Below are positions 1 to 9,238 of a DNA stretch of 64,000 nucleotides, piece after piece. The notes under the pieces are model-generated. The model saw nothing but the letters and a program-made list of their open reading frames with translations. It was not told the origin of the DNA and ran no database searches. Made by a program: the position numbers and the translations under genes. The number at the start of each line of letters is the position of its first letter. Positions within the stretch are counted from its first letter, which is position 1. The stretch is taken from positions 1,747 through 65,746 of the forward strand of contig NZ_QDGA01000008.1 of assembly GCF_003347665.1 (NCBI RefSeq), given 5' to 3'. The stretch comes from Microvirga calopogonii. GTDB taxonomy: Bacteria; Pseudomonadota; Alphaproteobacteria; Rhizobiales; Beijerinckiaceae.

Positions 1-29
1 CGATTGTTTGACGCGCGGCGCTCTTCGGA

Positions 30-63
30 TCGGGATCACCGGCACGAGGCCGGTGATGACGTG
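30..63. repeat. Dispersed repeat, copy 1
   Basis: A 34-base segment recurs at 57991-58024 with one mismatch. It contains a short hairpin built on the arms ATCACCGGC and GCCGGTGAT. Both copies are intergenic (before purA and after pheT), as expected for a REP-like dispersed element. Confidence 0.75.
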
Positions 64-421
64 GTGGGTGAGATCACTGTTGTGTTCTCACTTTGTTCTT
101 GACAGGCCGTGCAACCTTAGCTATATCATTGCCCAGATCTGCTCCTGACGAGGGGCGCGCTTCGCGAGGCGTCGCAAGTTGTGGGAGCAGGCACGGTCCT
201 GTCCGCCGGTCACGCAGCCGGCGCCAGGAGGCCCTTGGCAGCCGTGTGCTGGTCCAAGTCTAAACGCCTAAAAGAACCGTGCGCGAAGCGGCCGTCCGGC
301 TCTTCCATCAACACACCAGTAGCGAGCCGGGCTGCCCGACGCGCCACCCTCGAACCCTGACGGCTCGCAGCGCAAGCTGCGGGCCCACAGGTGCTGGCTC
401 TTTGACAGAGACACATCCACC

Positions 422-546
422 GTCATCCCGGGGCCGCGCAGCGGAACCCGGGACCCAGAACCGCTGATGATGCAGCAGGAGACGCGACGCGGCTCGCCCT
501 GTCTCGAGACGTCGCGGTTCTGGGTTCCCGCCTGCGCGGGAATGAC
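422..546. repeat. Palindromic dispersed element
   Basis: Begins GTCATCCCGGG and ends CGCGGGAATGAC, with inner arms CGGGACCCAGAACCGC and GCGGTTCTGGGTTCCC, so the whole segment folds back on itself. This looks like the intergenic palindromic elements common in Bradyrhizobium and Methylobacteriaceae genomes. No coding content seen. Confidence 0.6.
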
Positions 547-794
547 AAGGCGCCGGTGCCGGTGCGATAGCCGGCATCCGACCCGGATGGACCACGGAGC
601 CAAGGCTCGGCCAAACCACATGCCGAGAGAAATCGCCCCGCTCCCATCCGGCTGCCGGTCACAGACGCCCTATCGATGCGCCGGGCAACCACATTCCCGC
701 CGCCCGGGTCCCCTATGATCGCGGGATCGAGGCTCATTCCGCCTTGACCTGAGGCGCGCGATCCACCATGAGGGTTTGCAAGGTTTTTGACCCA

Positions 795-821
795 ACCCTG
801 GCCTTGCGCCGGGGTTTTTTT
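795..821 (+). terminator. Hairpin plus T-run just upstream of purA
   Basis: Arms ACCCTGG (795-801) and CCGGGGT (809-815) around a 7-nt loop are followed by an unbroken T-run. It ends 16 bases before the purA start codon. It could terminate the upstream gene or act as an attenuator for purA; the sequence alone does not decide. Confidence 0.65.
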
Positions 822-837
822 ATGTGAGGCTTGAACG

Positions 838-2130
838 ATGGCGAACGTGGTTGTCGTGGGCGCCCAGTGGGGCGACGAAGGCAAGGGCAAGATCGTCGAT
901 TGGTTGTCCGAACAGGCGGACGTAGTCGTGCGGTTCCAGGGCGGGCACAATGCCGGCCATACCCTCGTGATCGGCGACAAGGTCTACAAGCTGTCGCTGC
1001 TGCCCTCCGGCGTGGTGCGTCCGGGCAAGCTCTCGGTTATCGGCAACGGCGTCGTGCTCGATCCGCATGCGCTGGCGAGCGAGGTGGAGCGGCTTGGCGA
1101 GCAGGGCGTCTCGATCACCCGCGACAACCTTCGCGTCGCCGAGAACGCCACGCTGATTCTCTCCATCCACCGCGAACTCGATGCGCTGCGCGAAAGCGGC
1201 AGCGCCGGCACGAAGATCGGCACCACCAAGCGCGGCATCGGTCCAGCCTACGAGGACAAGGTCGGCCGCCGCGCCATCCGCCTCATGGACCTCGCCGATC
1301 TCTCGACCCTGCCGGAGAAGATCGAGCGGCTGCTCACCCATCACAATGCGCTCCGCCGCGGGTTCGGCCTCGATGAGTTCGGCGCGGACACGATCTACGA
1401 GGAGCTCGCCTCCGTCGCGCCGAAGGTGCTGCCCTACATGGATGCGGTATGGCGCCTGCTCGACGACGAGCGCCGGGCCGGCAAGCGCATCCTGTTCGAG
1501 GGCGCGCAGGGCGCGCTGCTCGATGTGGATCACGGCACCTATCCCTTCGTCACCTCGTCCAACACGGTGGCCGGACAGGCGGCGACCGGCTCGGGCCTCG
1601 GCCCGGGCGGTGTCGGATACGTGCTCGGGATCGCCAAGGCCTATACGACCCGCGTGGGCGAGGGGCCGTTCCCGACCGAGCTGTTCGACGAGACCGGCGA
1701 GCTGATCGGCCAGAAGGGCAAGGAGTTCGGCGTGGTGACGGGCCGCAAGCGCCGCTGCGGCTGGTTCGATGCCACGCTCGTTCGCCAGACGGTGCGCACC
1801 TCCGGCATCGACGGCATCGCGCTCACCAAGCTCGACATCCTCGACGGTTTCGAGACGATCAAGATCGGCGTCGGCTACAAGCTCGATGGCGAGACGATCG
1901 ACTACTTCCCCGCCAGCCAGGGCGCTCAGGCGCGCGTCGAGCCGATCTATGAAGAGATCGAGGGCTGGAGCGGGTCGACCGCAGGGGCGCGCTCCTGGGC
2001 CGACCTGCCGGCCCAGGCCATCAAATATGTCCGCCGCATCGAGGAACTGATCGGGGCGCCCGTCGCCGTGCTCTCCACCTCGCCGGAGCGTGACGACACA
2101 ATCCTGATGAAGAACCCCTTTGAGGGTTGA
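838..2130 (+). CDS. purA: Adenylosuccinate synthetase PurA
   Basis: Cytosolic enzyme that condenses IMP with aspartate using GTP to give adenylosuccinate, the first committed step from IMP to AMP. The 430-aa length is normal for the family. The N-terminal loop [16 protein letters not shown] carries the catalytic Asp and phosphate-binding residues. Other family blocks are [41 protein letters not shown] and TKLDILDGF. The start ATG at 838 follows a GTGAGG ribosome-binding site. A terminator-like hairpin sits immediately upstream. The long open frame on the opposite strand over this gene is a codon-bias shadow. Confidence 0.97.
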   Translation: MANVVVVGAQWGDEGKGKIVDWLSEQADVVVRFQGGHNAGHTLVIGDKVYKLSLLPSGVVRPGKLSVIGNGVVLDPHALASEVERLGEQGVSITRDNLRVAENATLILSIHRELDALRESGSAGTKIGTTKRGIGPAYEDKVGRRAIRLMDLADLSTLPEKIERLLTHHNALRRGFGLDEFGADTIYEELASVAPKVLPYMDAVWRLLDDERRAGKRILFEGAQGALLDVDHGTYPFVTSSNTVAGQAATGSGLGPGGVGYVLGIAKAYTTRVGEGPFPTELFDETGELIGQKGKEFGVVTGRKRRCGWFDATLVRQTVRTSGIDGIALTKLDILDGFETIKIGVGYKLDGETIDYFPASQGAQARVEPIYEEIEGWSGSTAGARSWADLPAQAIKYVRRIEELIGAPVAVLSTSPERDDTILMKNPFEG

Positions 2131-2164
2131 CGACGGAGCCACGGCGGGTCATTCCCAAAGCGAA

Positions 2165-3358
2165 ATGGCAGATTATTACCCTCTCATCGCCCGAGCCGTC
2201 GAAGGCTTGCCCGAGCAGACCCCCGATAAGCGGCGCGCCGTCTACGAGCGCGCCCGCACGGCTCTGATCGGGCAGCTGCGCTCCCTCAATCCGCCGCTCT
2301 CCGAGGCGGAGATCCAGCAGGAGGGCCGATCCCTCGACGAGGCCATCACCCGCGTCGAGGCGGATTACGCTGCACCTCCGGCCGGCTTCGATGCCGACGC
2401 ATTCTCGAACATGCTGGTGGACGATCAGCCGGCCTCATCAGGCTCACGGGGCGCAGGCTCGGTCCACGGCCTGCGCGCGCCGGCTCCCCGGGCCTCCGCG
2501 GAGACGGCAGCCGAAGAGACCTATCCCGAGCCCGCGGTGGCGCGCCCCAAGGTCGACAGCCGTCCCCATCCGGCCATGCAGAGCAAGGGACGGACGCGGA
2601 CCATCATCTTCGGATCGGTGCTGGCGCTCGTGATCGCTGCCATCGCGGCCTTCGCGTTCCTGTGGCGCGACAGGCCCGAGGACCTCACTCCCGAAGCTCC
2701 TGTCGCCGAGGCGCCGCAGCCGTCGGCTCCGCCCGCCGATGCCAAGATCAACGAGCGCGTCGGCGGTCAGGCTCCTCCCGCGACCGCTCCCGTCACGGCG
2801 CCCCGCCAGGAGGCGGGCGCGGTGCAGCGCGCGGTCTTCTACGAGGAGGACCCGACCAATCCGCAGGCGCCCAAGGCGCTGGTCGGGCGCGTCACGTGGC
2901 GTCTCGAAGACGTGAATCCCGGTCAGGGCCAGCCGCTCGAGAAAGCAGTCAACGCGCTGATCGAGGTGCCTGACGCCGGACTGACCATGCGCATGGTGCT
3001 GAGGCGCAACCTCGACACGACGCTGCCCGCTTCGCACACGGTCGAACTCACCTTCACCACCCGTCAGGGTGACGCCAATCGCGTCATCCGGGATGTGGGA
3101 TTGCTGCAGTTCAAGGACGAGGAAGCCGCCCGTGGAACCCCCGTGGCCGGGCTGCCTGTGCCGGTGCGCGAGAACCTGTTCCTGATCGGCCTTTCGAATC
3201 TGCAAGTCGATGTGGCGCGCAACACCCAGCTGTTCGTGCGCCGCAACTGGATCGACCTGCCGGTCCGGATGGCCTCCGGCCAACGGGCGATCCTGAGCTT
3301 CGAGAAGGGCGGCTCCGGCACCCAGATCCTCAACGATGCCTTCAATCAGTGGCAATAG
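2165..3358 (+). CDS. Conserved membrane-anchored protein of unknown function
   Basis: Starts 34 bases after purA. I place the start at the ATG at 2165 (protein begins MADYYPLIARAVEGL, 397 aa); an upstream ATG at 2120 would overlap purA and adds residues of no visible merit. The N-terminal ~70 residues form a charged helical block (YERARTALIGQLRSL) that I recall as conserved in Hyphomicrobiales. A proline/alanine-rich stretch follows, then one membrane helix around residues 145-165 (IIFGSVLALVIAAIAAFAFLW). A second Pro-rich linker leads to a C-terminal domain of ~180 residues, probably periplasmic. No catalytic motif is recognised and the function is unknown. It ends at a strong bidirectional terminator. 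Confidence 0.8.
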   Translation: MADYYPLIARAVEGLPEQTPDKRRAVYERARTALIGQLRSLNPPLSEAEIQQEGRSLDEAITRVEADYAAPPAGFDADAFSNMLVDDQPASSGSRGAGSVHGLRAPAPRASAETAAEETYPEPAVARPKVDSRPHPAMQSKGRTRTIIFGSVLALVIAAIAAFAFLWRDRPEDLTPEAPVAEAPQPSAPPADAKINERVGGQAPPATAPVTAPRQEAGAVQRAVFYEEDPTNPQAPKALVGRVTWRLEDVNPGQGQPLEKAVNALIEVPDAGLTMRMVLRRNLDTTLPASHTVELTFTTRQGDANRVIRDVGLLQFKDEEAARGTPVAGLPVPVRENLFLIGLSNLQVDVARNTQLFVRRNWIDLPVRMASGQRAILSFEKGGSGTQILNDAFNQWQ

Positions 3359-3377
3359 GCCGTCCCATCGCGACAGC

Positions 3378-3408
3378 AAAAAAGCCGCGCATCCAGCGCG
3401 GCTTTTTT
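3378..3408. terminator. Bidirectional terminator between convergent genes
   Basis: Perfect 13-bp stem (AAAAAAGCCGCGC / GCGCGGCTTTTTT) with a 5-nt loop. It lies between the convergent 2165-3358 gene and rpoH. A-tracts and T-tracts on both sides let it work in either direction. Confidence 0.92.
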
Positions 3409-3431
3409 AATGGTACCGAGATCGGCCGGGC

Positions 3432-4322
3432 TTAAGCGTCGGCCGACGAAGTCTCGATCTGGGTCAGGTTCTTCTTGACCGCTTCCTGGATCTTCTCGAA
3501 TGCCCGGACCTCGATCTGACGGACCCGTTCGCGGGACACGCCGAACTCGGTGGAGAGTTCCTCGAGGGTGATCGGATCGTCCGAGAGACGGCGCGCCTCG
3601 AAGATGCGGCGCTCGCGCGGATTGAGCACGGAGAGCGCCGAGCGCAGAGCGGACAGCCGGTTCTGGCCTTCCTCCTCTTCGACGAGCACCTGCTCCTGGC
3701 TCTGGCCGTTGTCGACCAGCCAGTCCTGCCATTCGCCGCCGCCTTCGCCTTCATCGCGCAAAGGCGCATTGAGGGAAGCGTCGCCGCCGAGACGGCGGTT
3801 CATATCCACCACGTCCTGCTCGGTCACGCCGAGCTGCGTGGCGATCTGCTTCACGTGCTCGGGACGGAGATCGCCTTCCTCGAACGCGGAGATGCGGCCC
3901 TTCGCCTTGCGCAGGTTGAAGAACAGTTTCTTCTGGTTCGCCGTGGTCCCCATCTTCACGAGGGACCAGGATCGCAGAATGTACTCTTGAATGGCCGCCT
4001 TGATCCACCACATGGCATATGTGGCGAGACGGAAGCCCTTATCGGGTTCGAAGCGTTTGACGGCCTGCATGAGGCCGACATTGCCTTCCGACACGACCTC
4101 GCCGATCGGCAGACCGTAGCCGCGATAGCCCATGGCGATCTTGGCGACGAGGCGCAGATGTGATGTCACGAGCTTATGGGCCGCTTCGCGATCTCCATGC
4201 TCGCGCCAACGTTTGGCGAGCATGTATTCCTCATGCGGCTCAAGCATGGGGAAGCGACGGATTTCGTCGAGATAGCGCGAAAGGCCCCCTTCATTGGCAA
4301 GCACCGGAAGCGCTGTAGCCAT
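3432..4322 (-). CDS. rpoH: RNA polymerase sigma-32 factor RpoH
   Basis: Heat-shock type sigma factor that directs RNA polymerase to chaperone and protease promoters. The start at 4322 gives 296 aa beginning MATALPVLANEGGLSRYLDE and follows a GGAGGAGAAAAG ribosome-binding site; the longer open frame upstream is not needed. Region 2 is clear (SEGNVGLMQAVKRFEP, YAMWWIKAAIQEYI). The RpoH box NQKKLFFNLRKAK is present, as are region 4 with NPRERRIFEARRL and the helix-turn-helix FGVSRERVRQIEVRAFEKI. The family often has several rpoH copies in these bacteria, so the exact paralogue is open. rluD lies upstream on the same strand, 186 bases away. Confidence 0.95.
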   Translation of the reverse strand: MATALPVLANEGGLSRYLDEIRRFPMLEPHEEYMLAKRWREHGDREAAHKLVTSHLRLVAKIAMGYRGYGLPIGEVVSEGNVGLMQAVKRFEPDKGFRLATYAMWWIKAAIQEYILRSWSLVKMGTTANQKKLFFNLRKAKGRISAFEEGDLRPEHVKQIATQLGVTEQDVVDMNRRLGGDASLNAPLRDEGEGGGEWQDWLVDNGQSQEQVLVEEEEGQNRLSALRSALSVLNPRERRIFEARRLSDDPITLEELSTEFGVSRERVRQIEVRAFEKIQEAVKKNLTQIETSSADA

Positions 4323-4508
4323 CTTTTCTCCTCCTTTGGCTCCCTCACCACGAGGCAAGCCTGGGGCGGCCCCCTCCATGGCCGGCCACCCTTCCCCCTA
4401 TATAAGCGGTTTCACCGTGTCAGAATAGAGGCGTCAGGCTTCAAGACGTGGTGAACGCTCCAGGCTCGCAAGGGTGCCAGCGTGACCTGATTTTGCGACG
4501 GATTGACG

Positions 4509-5507
4509 CTAAATCTCCGTTCGCAAGGCTTGGAGAAGCCCGGCCATATCCGGGGGCAGGGGGCTCTCGAAGCGCAGGAATTCCCCGCTGCGCGGATGCT
4601 CGAAGCCGAGGATCGCGGCATGCAGGGTCTGCCGGCCAAGGGCGCGCAACGCCTCCTTCTGCGGCTCCGAGAGCCGGTTCGCCTTGGTCTTGAAGCCGGA
4701 GCCATAGGTCGCGTCTCCGAGAAGCGGATGGCCGAGATGGGCCATGTGGACCCGGATCTGATGGGTGCGCCCCGTCTCCAGCTCGCATCGAACCAGGCTC
4801 GCAATGGGTTGCGCCGGCGGCAGGCCTTCCAGAACCTCGTAATGGGTGATCGCATAGCGGCCGCGGTCCTCGCCCACTACGACGATCTTCTCGCGGTTGT
4901 GCGTGCTGCGGGCAAGCGCCGCCTCCACGGTTCCCCGGCGCCGTTCCGGCACGCCCCAGAGGATCGCCAGATAGGCACGCTCCAGGGGGCCGGTCCGGCC
5001 ATGGTCGGCGAATTGCGCCGCCAGCGCCTGGTGGGCGAGATCGTTCTTGGCGACCACCAGGAGACCCGACGTGTCCTTGTCGAGGCGGTGGACGATGCCG
5101 GGCCGCTTCACGCCGCCGATCCCCGACAGGCTCTCCCCGCAATGGGCGATGAGGGCGTTCACCAACGTGCCGGAATCGTGACCCGCGGCCGGATGCACCA
5201 CGAGACCCGCCGGCTTGTCGATGACGATCACGTCGGCGTCCTCGTATACGATGGTGAGATCGATCGCCTCGCCGGCCGGCTCGGCCGGAACGGCCGGCGG
5301 TACCGTCAGGGCGATCCGGGCGCCGCCGCCGACCTTCCGGTTAGGGTCGAGCACCAGCGCGCCGTCGACCGCAACCTGTCCGTCGCGAATGAGCGCCTGC
5401 AGTCGGCTTCGCGACAGATCGACCTGAAGGCGCGCCAATACCCGGTCCAGCCGTTCGGCCGGCATATCGTCTTCCAAGAGCCATTCCTGGCGCGTCGCTT
5501 CGTTCAC
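4509..5507 (-). CDS. rluD: RluA-family 23S rRNA pseudouridine synthase (RluD type)
   Basis: Converts specific uridines of 23S rRNA to pseudouridine; RluD-type enzymes modify helix 69. The 332 aa fit the family. An S4 RNA-binding domain occupies roughly residues 15-75 (RLDRVLARLQVDLSRSRLQALI). The catalytic domain follows, with HRLDKDTSG at residues 140-148, where D143 is the expected catalytic aspartate. Downstream blocks ETGRTHQIRVHMAHLGHPLLGD also match. RluC/RluD assignment rests on overall form only. It is transcribed toward rpoH. Confidence 0.9.
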   Translation of the reverse strand: MNEATRQEWLLEDDMPAERLDRVLARLQVDLSRSRLQALIRDGQVAVDGALVLDPNRKVGGGARIALTVPPAVPAEPAGEAIDLTIVYEDADVIVIDKPAGLVVHPAAGHDSGTLVNALIAHCGESLSGIGGVKRPGIVHRLDKDTSGLLVVAKNDLAHQALAAQFADHGRTGPLERAYLAILWGVPERRRGTVEAALARSTHNREKIVVVGEDRGRYAITHYEVLEGLPPAQPIASLVRCELETGRTHQIRVHMAHLGHPLLGDATYGSGFKTKANRLSEPQKEALRALGRQTLHAAILGFEHPRSGEFLRFESPLPPDMAGLLQALRTEI

Positions 5508-5602
5508 CGCATCCTCGTTTTACCTGGGCCGTTCGCTTTTTTCAGCAAAAGGACTTGAAGGGATTCCGAAGGGTGGTTATACGAGCGGCCTCCACCTTGC
5601 TA

Positions 5603-5678
5603 GCTCCCTTCGTCTAGCGGTCTAGGACGTCGCCCTCTCACGGCGAAAACAGGGGTTCGAGTCCCCTAGGGAGCGCCA
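5603..5678 (+). tRNA. tRNA-Glu (anticodon CTC)
   Basis: Acceptor arms GCTCCCT and AGGGAGC pair perfectly. The anticodon stem TCGCC/GGCGA frames the loop CTCTCAC, giving anticodon CTC. The T-arm AGGGGTTCGAGTCCCCT and an encoded CCA end are present. Its 3' end doubles as the left attachment site of the 24-kb integrative element, and the insertion leaves the tRNA intact. Confidence 0.96.
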
Positions 5679-5683
5679 AAGGT
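5661..5683. repeat. Left attachment site (attL)
   Basis: Starts GTCCCCTAGGGAGCGCC and is identical over 23 bases to 29996-30018. It covers the 3' end of tRNA-Glu, including CCA, plus AAAGGT beyond it. Identity stops at both edges, so these 23 bases define the core. Confidence 0.93.
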
Positions 5684-5720
5684 AAGCTGTTGAAATCGCT
5701 GCGTTTTAGCTTCTGAGAAC

Positions 5721-5736
5721 CCTGTGGCTACACAGG
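5721..5736. promoter_or_regulatory. Inverted repeat in the integrase leader
   Basis: CCTGTG-GCTA-CACAGG lies between attL and the integrase start codon. It may be an arm-type binding site or an operator for integrase expression. The role is inferred only from symmetry and position. Confidence 0.35.
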
Positions 5737-5745
5737 ATTCTACAC

Positions 5746-7389
5746 ATGCCGCGATACCTCTGGCAGAGAGCCTCAGGCTACGTTTTTCAAATCACCCCAC
5801 CTCAACGATTCCTTGACCGTTTCAGTGCTACACCCTTCCGGATCAAACTTGGCCGTATACCTGCGGCCGAGGCACGGCGTCGTGCCTGCATCCTTGCAGG
5901 CTATGCCGTTACCAGAATGGAGAGTAGGGACGTGTCGAGGGAATTGGTGTCCCGGGGACTAGCCGCCGTAGCTGCGCAGCTTGAGGCCCTTCGCCGGGAG
6001 GAGTGGGGGGCGGGTCTCAAGAGTTTGACTGCCAACACCCAATGGCGTGAGGAGGCCGAGCACGGATCAGGTGATCCGGAGATCATCCAGATCTTCAAGG
6101 CCGCTGAGGCTAAGCACATAGCGCATCGCGATGCCATCCGTTCCGCCCGTGCCCGCCTCGACATCATTGGAGCCGAGATCAGGAAAGACGGTGAGGAATG
6201 GCACCAAGAGCGTGCAATATATGATCGAACAGTTGACCGCCTTGCGACCCTGAAAGGCAAAGTTGCAGAGGACTTGCCTCTCCTCAGTGTCTGTGCCGCC
6301 GAGATCATCAAGACCAAGAGTGACGCTCTTGGAGAGGGGTCGGGATATATCGCGCGGCTCCAGCGTGCCGTTCGAACCTTCGTTGCAATCATCGGTGACA
6401 AGGCTGTCGACGCCTATGTTCCCAGCGATCTCCAAACCTTCACAGCAGTCCTTGGACGCCTCCCTTCAACTTGGAATACGGACAAGCGGCTCCGAGACTT
6501 GCAGCCGTTGGACATCATCGAGAGGGCCAAATCGATCCGTGACCTGAAGCCCATTTCGAAGACAACTGTATCAGAATACTTGGCTGAATTCCGCCATGTC
6601 TGGAAAGTGATCCGGGCGACGTATCCGGATCATGTACGCGCGCTTGGACACGAAGATGTGCCCATCACATTGCCCCGCTCGGCGGCCCGCCCGGTCACGC
6701 GCGAGGGGCTTGACGTTGAAAAGCTCAATATCTTTCTCGCCCGGGCAGCAAGGGAAAGGCGCCCTGATGATCGCTTCATTCCTTTGCTTGGGGTGCTGAC
6801 AGGTGCGCGCTTGGGAGAGCTCGTGGGCCTTCAAGTTGCGGATGTGCAGCCATTCCAGTCTCACTGGACTCTCAGTCTCGTCGAGGACATTGAGGGCGAG
6901 GATGGGGAGGTTGAGGAACGACAGATCAAGAATGACGGTAGCCGGCGCGTGATAGCACTTCCTGACGCGATTCTCGGCACTGGCTTCCTCGAGTGGGTTG
7001 CTGGCCTTCGTTCCGGTACCTTGTGGCCGCAGCTATCGCGTGCCGTACGACCCCATGCAACAGCCTCGAAGCGCATGGCACGTACCATGAAGGAGCTTGG
7101 GATCCACGAAGCGCGCGGCCAAACGTTTCACAGCCTTCGGCATGGCTGCAAGGACTGGCTCAGGTCGCAAAAAGTGGACCTTCGAACGATCGACATCCAA
7201 CTTGGACATGCTCACAAGGATGTCGGTGCCACATATGGCTCCAAGTCTCTTCGTGTCGACGAGATCCGAACTCTTGCCACAGTGCCCCTGCCAGAAGGTC
7301 TTGACCTCTCACCATACTACGCACCGTTCTCGCCAATGCCTGCCAGGAAGATAGGTCGTCCCCGGAAGGCATCTGCAATTGGAACCTAG
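5746..7389 (+). CDS. Tyrosine-type site-specific recombinase (integrase) of the island
   Basis: Catalyses integration and excision of the element at tRNA-Glu. The protein has 547 aa, long for the family. The first ~190 residues are helical and charged and may be an arm/core-binding extension. The core-binding SAM-like domain is around 200-300 and the catalytic domain around 315-515. Catalytic set visible: R355 in LTGARLGEL, a likely hairpin lysine K396, H462 and R465 in HSLRHGCKDWL, H488 in QLGHAHKDVG, and nucleophile Y497 in GATYGSK. The complete set suggests an active enzyme. Base composition is lower in GC than the core genes, fitting horizontal origin. It starts 62 bases from attL. Confidence 0.93.
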   Translation: MPRYLWQRASGYVFQITPPQRFLDRFSATPFRIKLGRIPAAEARRRACILAGYAVTRMESRDVSRELVSRGLAAVAAQLEALRREEWGAGLKSLTANTQWREEAEHGSGDPEIIQIFKAAEAKHIAHRDAIRSARARLDIIGAEIRKDGEEWHQERAIYDRTVDRLATLKGKVAEDLPLLSVCAAEIIKTKSDALGEGSGYIARLQRAVRTFVAIIGDKAVDAYVPSDLQTFTAVLGRLPSTWNTDKRLRDLQPLDIIERAKSIRDLKPISKTTVSEYLAEFRHVWKVIRATYPDHVRALGHEDVPITLPRSAARPVTREGLDVEKLNIFLARAARERRPDDRFIPLLGVLTGARLGELVGLQVADVQPFQSHWTLSLVEDIEGEDGEVEERQIKNDGSRRVIALPDAILGTGFLEWVAGLRSGTLWPQLSRAVRPHATASKRMARTMKELGIHEARGQTFHSLRHGCKDWLRSQKVDLRTIDIQLGHAHKDVGATYGSKSLRVDEIRTLATVPLPEGLDLSPYYAPFSPMPARKIGRPRKASAIGT

Positions 7390-7581
7390 TGCCGTTCCTG
7401 AACAACGGGTGGGCTGGTCCTGAACCGTACTACCGTCCTCCGCGGGAACAGGATTCCAAGTCCTGTGCGGAAGGTCAGGGTTACGCCTGATCCACAATGA
7501 AACCCCTTCACTGCCCTCGAAGCCCAGGTCGCACAGACCCTGAGCATAGTGAGGGCTCTTCACTACTTAACGGGCTGACTG

Positions 7582-8994
7582 ATGAGACTGGTTGAACTTT
7601 TCTGCGGCGCAGGTGGGATGTCGCTGGGCTTCAAGCGCGCGGGATTCGCTATCATAAGAGGCTACGACTATTGGCAGCCCGCACTCGATATCCACGAAGC
7701 AAACCTGGGATCCCTGCTTCGCAAGGTGAACGGGTACAAGAAGGCTCGTCAAGCCAACCTAGGGCGGTTTGACGGAGAATCCCCAGAACTCGGAGACATT
7801 CTCTCCATCATCCCAGAAATCTTGGAGTTGGCTCCGGACGTCATCGTCGGTGGCCCTCCCTGCCAGCCGTGGTCCTCGGCAGGGCAGCGGAAAGGGGAAG
7901 AAGACGAGCGTGCCAAGCTCACTGATGCGTTTGCCTACATTGTGGCATTGGTGAAGCCCAGGTACTTCGTCATGGAGAACGTGCAGGGTCTCAGGCGTTA
8001 CGGCATCTTCAACCGCATCACGGCAATCCTTCGAAACGCCGGATATGGATTGACGGAGAGGGTCTTGGACGCATCGTACTATGGCGTCGGCCAATCGCGT
8101 AAAAGGCTGATCCTGGCGGGATGTCTCGGCGAAGCAGATGGCTGGCTCCTTGATCATCTCGACGCAGCAAAATCTCCCAAGCAGATGACCGTTGCCGATG
8201 TCCTCGGCCCGGATTTCGGCCGAGTCTATTTTCGCCGTGGTCACAACGAGGGAGAGCGACGTTCGCTGTGGTCCTCGGCTGAGCCAGCACCATCGATCAC
8301 TTCCACGTTCAGGCGCAGTACTGGCGATGCCGGATATGCGCTGAGGGAAGCAGATATCCGTGTGCTGGATACGCTTGATGAGACAGCGCTTCAGGAAACC
8401 TGTCGTCTCTTTTGGCTTATGCCAGGCGGGATGAGCAGCGCCGGAACGCGGCGAGCGGATCAGCCTGCTCCAACGATCTCACATGGAGTCCGCGAGCGTC
8501 CTGGGGCAAGCTACCGGCCGAAGGCCAATGACGTCATTGATTTGGACAAGCTACCGATTCCGACCTTTGAGCAGCTCTCACTCATTGGAGGCTTTCCTTC
8601 AAAGTGGGACTGGTCGCCTGGCAAGTCGGAGTCGAACAAAATGCAGGCTTTGGCAAACGCCGTTCCTCCGCCGCTCGCCGAGGCAATTGGGAAATGCATC
8701 ATGGCTCATTCCAAAGGCGAGCGGCCGGCCGTGATCGATATGAAAGTACCGAAACCCTTCGTGACTTGGCTCCGGAGGAACAAGCCGATGGACGAGGATC
8801 GGCGGAAACAGGTTCTCTCGGAGTTCAAGGCTGTTCAGCAGCTTGTAGGGCAGCGTACGTTCCTAGACGTCGACGCGGCACTGTCGTTCCTTGAAACGGT
8901 CCCCGAGTTCAAGGTTTTGGGTACGACAAGGAAGTCGAATCTCCGCGGTGCATTGCGTCTTTACGCGGAGTGCGATGCGGATCCCAATAGGTAG
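7582..8994 (+). CDS. DNA (cytosine-5-)-methyltransferase
   Basis: Transfers a methyl group from S-adenosylmethionine to C5 of cytosine in a specific DNA site. The 470 aa contain motif I ELFCGAGGMSLGF (5-17), motif IV GGPPCQPWSS with catalytic C94, motif VI ENV (132-134) and motif VIII QSRKRLIL (171-178). The variable target-recognition region occupies roughly 185-330. The closing block is LSLIGGFPSKWDW, followed by an N-A-V-P-P segment (motif X region). A ~100-residue C-terminal extension follows that I do not recognise. No restriction endonuclease or Vsr gene is adjacent, so it looks like an orphan methylase. Codon use is less GC-biased than in the metal genes to its right. Confidence 0.93.
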   Translation: MRLVELFCGAGGMSLGFKRAGFAIIRGYDYWQPALDIHEANLGSLLRKVNGYKKARQANLGRFDGESPELGDILSIIPEILELAPDVIVGGPPCQPWSSAGQRKGEEDERAKLTDAFAYIVALVKPRYFVMENVQGLRRYGIFNRITAILRNAGYGLTERVLDASYYGVGQSRKRLILAGCLGEADGWLLDHLDAAKSPKQMTVADVLGPDFGRVYFRRGHNEGERRSLWSSAEPAPSITSTFRRSTGDAGYALREADIRVLDTLDETALQETCRLFWLMPGGMSSAGTRRADQPAPTISHGVRERPGASYRPKANDVIDLDKLPIPTFEQLSLIGGFPSKWDWSPGKSESNKMQALANAVPPPLAEAIGKCIMAHSKGERPAVIDMKVPKPFVTWLRRNKPMDEDRRKQVLSEFKAVQQLVGQRTFLDVDAALSFLETVPEFKVLGTTRKSNLRGALRLYAECDADPNR

Positions 8995-9051
8995 CGCAAG
9001 TCATGCCGTGACAGACCCTGTGTGACAGGCCGGAGCGCACCAACCCATTGA

Positions 9052-9084
9052 CGGGACACTAATTATTCGGATGTGTCCCGTTTT
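9052..9084 (+). terminator. Terminator-like hairpin after the methyltransferase
   Basis: Perfect 8-bp arms CGGGACAC (9052-9059) and GTGTCCCG (9073-9080) with a 13-nt loop, followed by TTTT. The right arm is also the start of a 25-bp direct repeat, so part of it may serve another purpose. Confidence 0.55.
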
Positions 9085-9097
9085 CCCATATCAATAG
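9073..9097. repeat. 25-bp direct repeat, left copy
   Basis: Starts GTGTCCCGTTTTCCCATATC and matches 10657-10681 at 24 of 25 positions. The two copies bracket the 9239-10600 gene almost exactly. Confidence 0.8.
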
Positions 9098-9238
9098 GAA
9101 TAACTCATCTCAGGCGCAGGGCTTGACCCTCGCGCGGTTCGGCATTCCCCTCAAAGAGAGCCCTGCTCCAAGCAATCATTGGCGACGGGTCGTAGTGAAG
9201 GATCGTCATGGTTGGCATAGGCCAGTGAGGGGGACGCC

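Larger units (their letters stand above)
1..794. other. Non-coding region upstream of purA with dispersed repeats
   Basis: I see no convincing gene here. The short open frames on both strands have no recognisable domain and overlap one another. The stretch holds two dispersed repeat elements (30-63 and 422-546, listed separately). The gene upstream of purA lies outside the window. Confidence 0.6.

Noticed and set aside
820-2142. 440-codon minus-strand open frame over purA
   Set aside because: Antisense to a clear purA; produced by GC-rich codon bias, with no domain of its own.
4395-4450. Possible sigma-32-type promoter for rpoH (CTTGAA and CTTATATAG on the minus strand)
   Set aside because: Both boxes are there but ~33 bases apart, far from the 16-18 expected, so I do not call a promoter.
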